64,000 bases of DNA from Larix kaempferi (Eukaryota > Streptophyta > Pinopsida > Pinales > Pinaceae), in contig BSBM01000436.1 in NCBI GenBank assembly GCA_027924585.1, positions 8,509,001-8,573,000 on the forward strand. The letters are read 5' to 3'. Below are positions 1 through 11,049 of the stretch, piece by piece. A program made the position numbers and the translations under genes. The notes beneath the pieces are model-generated. The model was given only the letters and a program-made list of their open reading frames with translations. It made no database searches and had not been told where the DNA came from. Numbering within the stretch: position 1 is the stretch's first letter; every line of letters begins with the position of its first letter.

Positions 1-199
1 TGCTTGTTTGCTTAAAGAGAGCCGCGAGTGGTGCATTCCTATAATTTAGGCGCACCGCTTGTCAAATTCATTTATTTTAAGAAACCATTTATTATTTGAT
101 GTTAATAAATAACATGCTCATTTAATGAAATAATTTTTTGTATATTTATGAGACTGATCGATGTTATATGTGTATCAGATACGCTAACGGTGAGAGGCG

Positions 200-1990
200 T
201 CTAAGCAACAACATGCACAAGTTGATCCATACAACTTCGTTCGTGGTTGGGATGCCATAGAGGGGAAGAGGGATTTGTTCCCTCATCCCATCACAGATCA
301 TACAAGAGATCTCTTATTGGTTGTAGGCCTCATGAATTTATATAAGGAGGCTACATCCCTCGAGGGGAAATTGTCTTTATTGGTGTAGTTCATCCGTCAT
401 TGGGACCACGACAGACATGCATTTTGTATTGGTCCACTCAGTGGTTCTATCCTACTGAGGATGATATATATTTCATCACTATACTATTTAGGAGAGGGGG
501 GATTTTCCCAAGTTCCTTGGTGTCCCAATAGGTTTTTTGGTAAAGGGTAAACTAGCTTACTCTCAGAGATATATCATTGCACACATCGTCGATATTGCTG
601 ATTTTTAGGTGCGCGATGGATAGCTCTAGATTGGTGCTTTTGGTGGAGAGGAGGTTAGGTTCCTCTCATTGTTGGTTATGAGCATTTCACACTACATCAC
701 TAATGGGAAATGCATTAGTTTCCCTCTTTTATATTATGTAGATTCTTTAGTGCGGTCACCTAGATGCATTAGGTGGTTTGCCATTTTTTATGATAGTTTG
801 TTTTTTCTCTGGATCGATGTCGTGTAGTGTTTGATGGGAGGTCCAAATTCCCTTTTGTTTAAGATATTTTTTGTTTATTTTTTGAGAGGATTCTGGACAC
901 GAGGCCATCATTTAACTGTCTTCGATTGAGGTGCATATGTGGATGTGGGGACAGATGATTCCCAAGAGGGGGAAAGTTTGAATTCCCAGCATGGATCACA
1001 TTAGAGGTGTTGGAGATGTTAGACAGTGAGGAGGAAAATGCATTGGACCTTCTACCATATTCGTACATTGGGTTGGTCTGGAGAGTATGTCCCAACATCT
1101 TTTCCACCCAAGTTGAGCCACAAGATGGAAGATGTAATATTAGTGTTATGTTTAAATTAATATAGCTGCAACATTTTATTGCCTTATTTAATGCAAATGA
1201 AACATATTCTAACATTTTTTTAAAAAAAAATATTAAACTTTTTAATGAAATTGTCTAATTATATTTATTATGTACTATATATTCTACATACATTAACACA
1301 TTTGATAGGGAGGTGCCCCCTGATCCGGTTTAGGGTGATGAGGATATGCAAGACGCTGAGGTGCCTGCATATCCAAGACCAGACCTAAAACATATGACAT
1401 ATTAGTGGTTTCAACAAGACATGGAAAACCGATTGTCCACACTATTGGGTCAATGAGGAGTGGATCCTCTACTAGTCATGGATATCTTGCAAGACCCTGA
1501 TCTCGTAGAGTTATGGAGGATGTTGCCTCTTGATATGTGATTGTTGATGCAGTATGTAGTTGGTGCATCCATGCTTTTAGATGCTTGGAGGTAGGATGAT
1601 CATTATACGTCATCTGATGAGGATGGCGATCATCGTCCTCGTCCACCTCTTCCTCCTCCCCAGTGTGATAGCAGGAGCATCGCCATATCATGCTCCACCT
1701 CCTCCAACTCACTATGACTTGGAATCATTGTCATATCACATGCCACCTTCTCCTCCTCGCCATAATGTGGGAGCATCACCATCTCATGCTCCACATCCTC
1801 CTCCTTCTCCTCACCATGATCACGACCAACCATTATTTACTCCTCCACACCTAGTCCACCCACCAAAACCTCCTATCCATCCACTCGTCCTACAAGCCAC
1901 TCCACCATCTCCTACTCCACTCACCTCAGCTGTAAATAGGATGGTTGCAGTGGGTGATATTTGTCTTGATGGAGATATATATTCTGCTCT
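200..1990 (+). pseudogene. Decayed coding relic, probably transposon-derived
   Basis: No intact gene is present, but all three + frames carry protein-like stretches in order. Near 230-330 there is a Trp-Asp-rich piece. At 420-490 comes a segment reading TQWFYPTEDDIYFIT, and then in a shifted frame a run through 'VPIGFLVKGKLAYSQRYI' to about 800. The tail (1581-1994) is rich in Pro and His. This order (aromatic motif, hydrophobic body, Pro-rich end) resembles a multicopy plant protein family related to the plant mobile domain, found mainly in repeat-rich genomes. That assignment is from memory of the family and is uncertain. Frameshifts and stops occur throughout, so it cannot be functional. 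The Pro/His-rich open frame on its own should not be taken as a secreted protein gene. Confidence 0.35.
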
Positions 1991-2109
1991 CTAGTCTACT
2001 TTTTCTCCTGACATAGGTATTGATGCCTCTGTTGGTGGACAATATATCTTATAGAAGTTATTGGACAAGAAATGGATATTTTTCATGTATCATGAGTTAT
2101 ATATATATA

Positions 2110-2327
2110 TATTTCCTTGTAAAAAGTCGTGGGGAAACCCTCAAGTAATTCCCCTCATTTCGAGGATGGTACCTAAGGTAAACCACCAATCCTGATTACG
2201 AGGCCTAACCCAGTGGGAAAATAAAGTGAGGCCCTTATATATCGATGCATAGCCACCCGGGGATTTGACCCCGAGACCTTATGCTTACAACTCACAACTC
2301 TCAACTACTTGAACTAACCCACCGGGC

Positions 2328-2335
<8 letters not shown>
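2110..2335 (-). repeat. tRNA-related SINE-like block
   Basis: Read on the minus strand, 2230-2330 has a pol III-type internal promoter: an A-box-like GGTTAGTTCAAGTAGTTGAG and, about 40 bases later, a B-box-like GGGGTCAAATCCCC. A copy with the same order lies at 51200-51305. Both sit next to AT/AC microsatellites, as SINE tails often do. The cloverleaf is not complete, so this is a retroposed tRNA-like sequence and not a tRNA gene. Confidence 0.5.
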
Positions 2336-2362
<27 letters not shown>

Positions 2363-2380
2363 TTATATATATATATGTCC
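2333..2380. repeat. (AC)n and (AT)n microsatellite
   Basis: About 14 uninterrupted AC units are followed by AT units. The tract lies against the end of the SINE-like block. From 2400 to 2720 simple TTCATG and GATGAT runs continue, without a gene. Confidence 0.9.
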
Positions 2381-2914
2381 ATGATGATGTTTATTTATAG
2401 ATATATATATGCACATGTTCATGTTCATGTTCGTGTTTATTTATATATGTTGATAGTGATGTGTATGTTATGTCATATTAGATTTTTTCCCAGGTGTCCT
2501 TGGTAGATGTGTATGTTAGATTATGTAGCTATTTTTTTATTTGTTTGTAAGATGGTGCTTATGTTTGATAGGTGATGATAGATGTATATGGCATTAGATG
2601 ATGTTTGTGATACTTGTGTGATGGGTATGTTAGATGATGTTTATGTTTAGTAGGTGGTCATGATGATGATGATGGCACGTTACATGATGTTAGGTGATGG
2701 TGGTGGTGGCCATTGATTTGATGATCACATTGTAATATTTTTTTATTGCTATGTATATATATGAATTTATTTTTTTATGAACTCAATGGGTTGCCAAATT
2801 ATTTTATGATATTTATCTTCATGTGTATGATGTATTTTGTTTATGTTGATGAGTGTTATTCACGTGTGTGATGCAATTTTATTTATTTATATATGTATTC
2901 ATTACGCAATCTTT

Positions 2915-3290
2915 TATATTAGTTACAATTATAATTACAATTTGTGCACAATCACGGTTATAATTCCAAGTTACAATATCAGCTATAATTACAATTTACA
3001 ATCATTATTAGAATTTTACAATTGCAAATTACAATAACAATTACAATTATAATAAGAAATTACTAATTAGATTTACAAGGTACAAATTACAAATTGGACA
3101 ATTACAACTACAAATTTAGAATCACAAATTGAAGTTCCAGTTACACTCGAAACTTGCAAATTACAATTACAAATTTGCAATTATGATTACAAATTATAAA
3201 ATTATTTATAAAATTGCAAAATTACAAAATAATTTACGAAATTGCAAAATTTCAATCATTTTAATCATATCAATTATTTATGGGGTGGTC
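2915..3290. repeat. Degenerate TTACAA/AATTACAA repeat
   Basis: A stretch built almost wholly from variants of ttacaatt / aattacaa, with occasional ataattac, giving short meaningless open frames on both strands. It looks like a decayed short-unit satellite or expanded microsatellite. Confidence 0.75.
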
Positions 3291-3299
3291 AACTATAAA

Positions 3300-6200
3300 A
3301 TATTTAATTGATTAACCAACGATTTTAGGTCTTTTACGAGATGTCATACATTGTATGTGCAAGCCTTAGATTTTTTGATACCAATATCTATAATGTGCTA
3401 TACAAATAAATTGCAAATAATTCTAGAGTTGAAGTTGTAGTTACTCTAGCTAAAAATAAAAATTGCATCTATATATCATAACTGTAAACTCAATGATATG
3501 AACACGGTAAAAAACGATAAAACACTATTATAATCATTTTAACAGTAGATGATAACCTCCATAAAACATATTTCAAAAAGGATTTTTAAAAGCAGAGGTT
3601 TTTTCTATGTTTAAAAATAAAGTCTTGTACAACTACCATTACTATAATACTTAGCAATAGCTTTAAGGCTCTATTACAAATGCAGCACCAAGAAGCCAAA
3701 TGCTGAAAGGATGCACTAAGGATGAAAATGATAATTAATAATAAATCATTCTATGATTAGAACGTTTCCTCTAATCAAACCTTACAATTATTTAATTAAT
3801 GATTAATTAGAAAACATAATGCTTGAAGTTCAATTTGACATTAATAATTAATTATCCCATCCACATAAACCACATGTGACCTAGAGGATGGGAAGAATTA
3901 ATCTCCCTCTCACTTACACACACACACACACAAATGAGAAAAGAGAAGATGAATATGTCCATGGACAATCAATGAAGACATGATTATAAATCCACTGCCC
4001 ATTAACAATTGTTTTACCCACAACCAAGTGTGTCTCTCTAGATTGAGTCATGTTAAATAACCAAATTCATTTAATAGTACTTGGATTGACCTGCCATTTC
4101 TTTCCAACAACTTTATCAATATTTTTTAAAGTGGAAAAAATTTATATAGATAAATAAGCTAAGTCATGACTTAACCCATACAACTGTAATACAATGGACC
4201 CAAGAAAATTCAAAAGATATTCTAAAATCAAGCTTTCTTCCCATCCCCAAATAGTATAGGATTGGGTCAAGTGTTTTTTATTTCATATAGAAATTTTTAT
4301 TTATCCTCATGATAAAGGTAGATATTTACAAACTAATTATATATAAACACACATAAACATTACATTGAAAACACTATTTTGATTACCTTGATGTCAATCC
4401 TTCCCCTTCATAGGTTTGGTCATCACATACATATAATTAACCTTGTAATTATTTTTAAATTTCTTATTTGTTCACTAAATAAAATACTTTATATTTTTCT
4501 AGAACAAAGTGCATGGCACATGGATAGGAGTACACCTTTGTCCCCTACTCAATACTCCTCACTGGTTCCAATAGCTTCATATTTTATTTTTTCCTTCAAC
4601 ATCCGGTTAGGATCCTTCATTTGTGAAGGGTTTATCATGTCCCTAGGTCTCTCCTCCTCTAAAATTTGGGTTCCCTCCAAAGGGAAGGGGATCAATTTTT
4701 CAATGTATAGTGATACATCATTTTCTTGTTTTATATCAATTGGGGAATCTTATTTAAAATCCAAGCAAACGTTTCCACCACAACCTTCAAATTCCACCAA
4801 GTATGCTAATGGATGTTCCACCTTTTAGCGAGTGACCTAACAAAATTTTGGTGTTCCTTCTTGATTTCAGATTTTCATTTAGGGAAAATCACTATTATGT
4901 ATTAAAATCAATATGTACACTAGAAGTAAATATTCTCATAACCTAGGTTTTACGCATAGTCAATGGATTCTAACAACATGTCCTATGGTAGTCGTCCAAA
5001 AGGTTAATTTCCTTTTTGAAAGAAATTACAAAATAAGTTGGAAAACCTTTCAATCAAAAATTGACGGAAAGGAAATTGTTAAACATGGCCAATGCAATGG
5101 AAGGAAATTGTTGTATCCTTGAAATATTTCTTATATCTAATAGCTTCTTCCATTTCTAGAACTATGGGGCACAATATGTTCAATAGAGAGATGCAAACCT
5201 AGGAGGAAGAAAAACATCCTGACTTGAAGAATGAACCTTCACACTAATTAGGGAAGAACCATCTACGTAGAGACACATCCCTGTCTTGGATAAAATAAAA
5301 TATAGTTTTGAGGGATGGTTGAAATTTTGGCCTAGGAGAGTCGAGTTAGTGACAACTAGGGTAGAACCTAGCTACACAGAAAGTTTGAGTTCAAGATTTC
5401 CATTATTATTATTATAAAATTATAGCTATTAAAACTATTATAATTATTATAAGTTATCGTATGTCTCTATTATTCTTATCTTCCCTTGCAAAAAAAATAT
5501 TCCATTTTTTTATGGTTTACAAAAACATATAAAGGAGAGGATTAAAATTCTCAACCAAATCAAGTGAAACAAATACCTCCCTCCCATCACTCAGCTTTAA
5601 AATAAAACCCATTATGTTGATTCTCAACATTTCAATGGTGTTGTATGGAGGAGGTTGAAGCTAAATAGAAAATTCAATTTTCCCTTTAATGACATTCTTA
5701 TTTTGAGGCTTTAATGACATTCAAACCATGGTTAGTGTAACAAAAAATGCACAATTCCTAAATTTCTAGAAAATACACACTTCAATTCCAAGGGATCTTC
5801 ACCTATTCTATTTATTGAAGTATCAACATAAATACAAATTCTTTTATTTAAACAATTTAGTTCTCTAACAAACTTAGTTCTAATTGTTTGTGTTCCTTAA
5901 CTATTAATTTAAATGTCTCCATTCTTTGAAATTCCCATACATTTGATTTCACATGCCATTAAAAGACTCTTATATGTTTTGAAGGCACTAGTTTCAACTA
6001 TCATTATTTATCATGGTCAACATAGGTGGTTGAGTCAAATATATGATTAAGGGCCACTAGGGACACAAATCGTGATTAAATAATATCACTAACAAAAAGG
6101 GGGTATGAAGTACTATTGAACATTAACTTAATCTTGCAAGTTTTTCTCGATATGATGGTTCTTTGATTTGTGCAAACTTGCATTTGTATATTACTGTTCA

Positions 6201-6580
6201 TGTCCAAAATGTTGATATGGGCATAGTGAATTTTAATATTATTATTCATGTCCAAATTGTTAATATGGAAGTGGTTCATTTGTATTTAGTTGGAAAAAGT
6301 ACGAATAATCTGTAAAGGAGTATTAATCTAGAGAAATTCCATATCCTAGAATTGGCAGCTGTCATTAAATACAACGATTGTTATGAATAATTTCTTAGTG
6401 TTGGGAGTTGGAATAACGTCCCATTTATTTTAAATAAAATAATGGTCACGACCCACAATTCCTCCCGCCGCTCATTATCAGAATCTCAAAGTTTGAGCTT
6501 TCTAAATATGGAATGATATCTACTTTGAGATTCCTAAATATAGAATAGAATACTACAATAGCATTTTTTTAATTACCAAT
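3300..6580. other. Gene-free AT-rich DNA
   Basis: No coding region, RNA gene or clear element is recognised. A short (CA)n tract lies near 3920-3935. Open frames at 4379-4828 and 4913-5122 show no domain, codon bias or neighbours that would support them. The stretch is probably old unrecognisable repeat. Confidence 0.5.
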
Positions 6581-6589
6581 GGTGTGCCA

Positions 6590-7740
6590 TAATAAAAAAA
6601 ACTGCCCCGATGCAGCCTGATTAAATAAACACACCAATGCTGCAAAAACATATACGTACCATCCTAGAACATCCTCAAAAAACCCCACAAAACAAAATAT
6701 ATGTTATATTTGATAATGGATAGTTATATATGAGGTTTCAATATTGTCAAAAACGATGTGCTCAATATACAATAGCACACCAATGCAACAATGATTTGTT
6801 ATGCACCGCAGTATGATGCTTTAATTTTTTTATTGTAAGCCAATACAATGTGTCATGCAAAACATAGTGCACTAGTATGCTTATGTCTTTTTGGTGCACC
6901 ACTATTCCAGATTTTTTTTAAATATATATGTACGACGTGTTTCATGTTGTGATGCACCAAGGCATGTATGTAAGTAGCACATGGATGTACGAAAAATTGA
7001 AAATAAAAAATTGCACGAATTATTTTTCCATAAACTGAAAAAGAAGCAAGAATTTAAATTTCAAAATATTTTATAAGGTAATAAAAAAACCTAATCACTA
7101 TTTCATTATTTTGCCGAAATTTCAAGGGGAGAGTTTTGGAAGAGAGATTTATGAGATTAGGGAGGAGTTTGGAGCAACCGAATAATTCTGAAGATCAAAA
7201 TTTGTATCAAACAAAACCCTACATAGTAGAGATTTCAAGTTTGTAAATTATTACTATTGATCACAATGCATCGTTTATTTATTTTCCTATTTAGATTTTA
7301 ATGTTGCTTACGTTCGTTTTATATGCCTATAAAATTTTATGGTTTAAATCCCTCTATTGTTTCACAATTATGATTTTTCTTTTAGGATTTTTAGATTTAA
7401 TGGGCTTGTATTTTTATATATAAGGCGTTCGGTATGATGGGACCACTTCTTTGGTCAAATCTGAAACCTAGTCGACCCTATCATTTTTTTTATTTAAAAA
7501 AACGCTTATGCAGTTTTCGGTGCATTCAAGTTGCTTAAATGCATCGGGACGTTTATAGTAGTATCACACTCCTAATGTCGGGAATGTTAATTTTTTTATT
7601 TAAAAAAATGCGTATGCATTGGTCGATGCATTCTACTTGTGATAGCGCATCAATGCATTCACATCTGGCTCCCTGGTGTGGTATGGTATAACAAGCCCTG
7701 ATGCATTTTGTATACTTGAATGCACCTAAATGGCAGGTTG
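6590..7740. repeat. Two blocks of a GCAYCGRTGC-like motif
   Basis: At 6590-6990 and 7440-7740 short words such as accaatgc, gatgcacc, tcggtgcatt and tcgatgcatt recur in both orientations every few tens of bases in an AT-rich background. The same motif is denser at 9110-9470. Repeats arranged in both orientations like this resemble subterminal transposase-binding arrays of DNA transposons. No ends were identified. Confidence 0.35.
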
Positions 7741-7744
7741 TTTT

Positions 7745-9050
7745 TTTTTAAGATATGCAATTATTTTTTTTATAATATACTTAATAGTTTCTCAATTTAA
7801 TGGTCTAGGTTGTTTATTGATAGAAAATGCATGATAAGTGTTCAATGAACAACAATTTTGGTCGATGTGATGGGAGCACATCCAAAGTTGCAAAGAAGGA
7901 AAGTTTTTTGTAATTTATGTATAAAAGTATATGTTTGAATTTTTTTATAAAATTAACTTATATGTATTGGTTAAGGTGTGACATGTAGAGCCAAAAAATG
8001 AGGAAGCTCGATAATATTCTTTTCAATATAAGTGCATAAGAGCGTAAAACCTTTATGGAATAGTCGTAGAGGGATGAATCAGGTGAATAAAAAAGAAATC
8101 AATATGATTTTTTTCTTGAATTTTGAGTAATACTATAGTTTAGGATATTTGATAATATGTTTCAAACAATCTAATTCACATATGTTGGATGTTATGCATG
8201 GACTAACAAAGGAAATGGACATAATTGCATCATAAGATGAGCCATCTCAATAGAAACATGCTTCAAATGTATGAAATCTTTGAATTTTTCTATTATGTAC
8301 ATCTAATTAATTAATTTAGCATTAAATATTACTTTTCAATTTTTTTTTGCAAAAAATAAAACAAAACGGAATCCATTTAGAACATAAGACACGATGACAA
8401 GGAAAAAAGGGGCCAGTTGATAGCAAAGTTTGCGAGTAGTTGTGATTTTAATTTTCATTATTCCCAGCAATGTAGATACACTCACTACACATTATTTTTA
8501 TGTTTGTATATGGAATATGAAGAAGAGGAAAACAATCAAGGAAGTCAACAAAACATTCAACCAAATAACACAAGTCATGCAATTGGCTCGAGCCCTGACA
8601 TCAATTCCATCGAAGAATGATGATCCATTTTGGATGTTAATGGAAGTTTTTATATATTTTGATATAATTGTCTGTGAAAATTCGACATTTTGTATAATGT
8701 ACTAGACATATTGTTCAAATTGAAATTCAACAGGTTACAATATAACAATTACGTGACATTTTCATGATTATTGTGGACTTTATATTGTCCCATTTTGTAT
8801 GACAAATGGCCTCTTATTGATATATACTAACATGAAGTTTTTTATTCTATTGCATTCTCTAGTGTCGTGAAATGTTACAATGATAATTAAATATATGGAT
8901 GATTAAATATTACAATAGATGTGGAAATTTATGATATAACAAATTAATCCAAGCATCATATCCATACATAATAACAAATATTCAAATGAATATTACTATA
9001 AAAAATATTTCAATTTCTAATGAATAATGGAATTAAATAAAATTAAAATT
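7745..9050. other. Gene-free AT-rich DNA
   Basis: Nothing is recognised. Short open frames at 8417-8705 overlap in two frames and match no family I know. An (AT)n tract closes the stretch at about 9050-9072. Confidence 0.5.
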
Positions 9051-9109
9051 ATATATATATATATATATATTCTAGTGCGATGTCAACAGTCACTATTCAC
9101 CAAACAAAA

Positions 9110-9470
9110 AATAACCACTGGTGCTTCTGATCTTATTAATCGCACTGGATCTTTTCAGACTATGTAGCATCGGCATGTTTTCTATAATGTTGCACCAGTG
9201 TACTAATTTATACTAACCACACCGTTAATTTTTAAAATATAGCACAAGTCCTCATCCCAATCAACTTTATCAGTGCGTTTTCCTCCAATTATCGCACCAG
9301 TGCTTTTTAATAGTTTGTAAGCATCGGTGATTTTTTAATAGTTCATAGGAATCGATGCAATATGTAATTTAAAGCACTTGAGCTTCTATTGTGTAAGCAG
9401 TCAGTGCATTTTAATAGTTCAGAAGCACCGATGCTACAATTATTATAAAGCATTGGTGCATATATATTAT
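9110..9470. repeat. Short motif array, both orientations
   Basis: A core like GCACCRGTGC or its complement GCATCGGTGC occurs about a dozen times at roughly 22-29-base steps (for example near 9139, 9168, 9192, 9270, 9293, 9321, 9349, 9402, 9424 and 9448). Several copies share the context tttttaatagtt. The near-palindromic core and alternating direction suggest protein-binding repeats of a DNA transposon end, or a degenerate satellite. Confidence 0.5.
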
Positions 9471-10045
9471 ATAAGAAAAGAAGGAGTGTCCAATCCTTTC
9501 GAAACATAATGTTTTATATGGACAATATAATATCATAGTAAAATAGTTCCATATGTACACTATAAACATGTCGAGAGATAATGCAGTAGATAAAAATGAT
9601 CGAATGATCCTTTCAACCGATCTATTTTTTGGTAGATCCATCATTTTAGGAAACAAGGACAAAGAATCCATCGTAAAAAAAAATTTGTTGGGGTAAGAGC
9701 CCATCAACCAATATCCATATGAACATCCATCCCACTCTCCACATTATACCCCATATTATCTTGTTGCACCTTAACTGCAGCAAGGTCCTTCTCGTTTATT
9801 CTTATTCTCTCTCCTACCCATCCTATCCATGGTGACCATGCCCATATGATGCTATTTACATCAATCATCATATTTGTTTCTATACCAATAACCCATTGTT
9901 GGTTCAGTAGAGAAAATTTGGGGTCTAAAATGGGCCTTATAAGAAAATGAGCCACCTCGTAAGAAAACAAGCCATTGAATTCAAGAACCAATAGAATTTC
10001 AAGAAAAGAGTCAACCATAATGGTTGAGTTGGCATATTTGACATT

Positions 10046-10289
10046 AAAAAACTACTTTTTAATTCGTATTTTCAACATATCTCCCTGTTATTTTACTGAA
10101 ATTTCGAGCGGGAGCAATCATTGGATGCGGAATTAAATTACACATCCAATGAGTACCCACAATGCATAATTTTCAGGGGTACTTGTTGGATGCATAATTT
10201 AATTCCGCATCCAACGAATGCTCCTGCTCGAAATTTGAGTAAAATGACAGGGAGATATGCTGAAAATACGAAGAAAAAAAGTAGTTTTT
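10046..10289. mobile_element. Foldback MITE (hairpin)
   Basis: Two arms of about 110 bases are near-perfect inverted copies. The left arm starts with aaaactacttttt and contains ctccctgttattttactgaa and ggatgcggaattaaatt; the right arm carries their complements and ends aaaaagtagtttttc. Only about 15-20 unpaired bases lie between the arms. No coding capacity is present and no clear target duplication is seen. An ATTTT/TATT microsatellite follows at 10314-10342. Confidence 0.8.
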
Positions 10290-10344
10290 CTTTTTGCCTC
10301 CAAAATTCATAAATATTATTTTATTATTTTATTATTTTATTGTT

Positions 10345-11045
10345 TTCCTTAGGATGCCCATTTTAGACCTCAAATTTGCTCCAATGTCTATTTAAGTAGT
10401 TTTTATACAAGACATTGAGGGGTGCTCTTGTTGGCTTCCACCATTGCACCTCTACTTTGTAAGACTCAAGAGTACTAGCGTTTGAATCAAGATAAATATC
10501 ACCAATCTCTCTACCCAATCATATTGCACAATCTGGCTCTGGTGATTGCACAATGACCATTTGTCCCTTTGCAACATCCACCCTTGGAATGAATTTATCT
10601 CTAGGCTTGTTGCATGTAGATCTAACATAGCAATCCTCAAATGCAAGAACATTTTCCTTCAAGTAGGCATCCATAATTTCATGTGAATATTTTGTAGGTT
10701 CACTATTATGTATATTCTAGCTTGTCGATGGCCAAAAGTTAGTGGTTGACAGATCAACATTCTTGAAGGGACTGTCCAAAGCTTTATGTATCGATTCCTA
10801 ATAAATTAACTTGGGATGCCAAAATTGTTCACCTCCCTTCTTAATCCCTCACTTCCAAAATGAATTATATGTTTCTATTCATTTATTTATTTATTTTTTC
10901 CATGTCTAAAGGCCTTTTTAATTGTAGATTTAATAACCTAGGTTGTCCCACCGGTAATTCTGCACTACCATTTGGAAATGAACACCGAATATGAATAGGA
11001 GATGACCACTTTTCATCTCTAAGTGTTTCCCTACATTGCATGACT
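10345..11045. other. Gene-free stretch
   Basis: No recognisable gene. It may be the decayed downstream part of the minus-strand transposon relic that follows, but no domain can be read. Confidence 0.4.
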
Positions 11046-11049
11046 AGAA

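Noticed and set aside
1581-1994. Secreted Pro-rich protein gene with a signal-like N-terminus
   Set aside because: The hydrophobic start is a product of TC-rich sequence, the opposite strand is open too, and the region continues a broken coding relic.
4379-4828. 149-codon open frame
   Set aside because: No domain, and the opposite strand reads equally well; insufficient support for a gene.
8417-8705. Two overlapping open frames as a small gene
   Set aside because: No homologous domain recognised, overlapping frames of equal length, AT-rich flanks with no promoter or splice signals that stand out.
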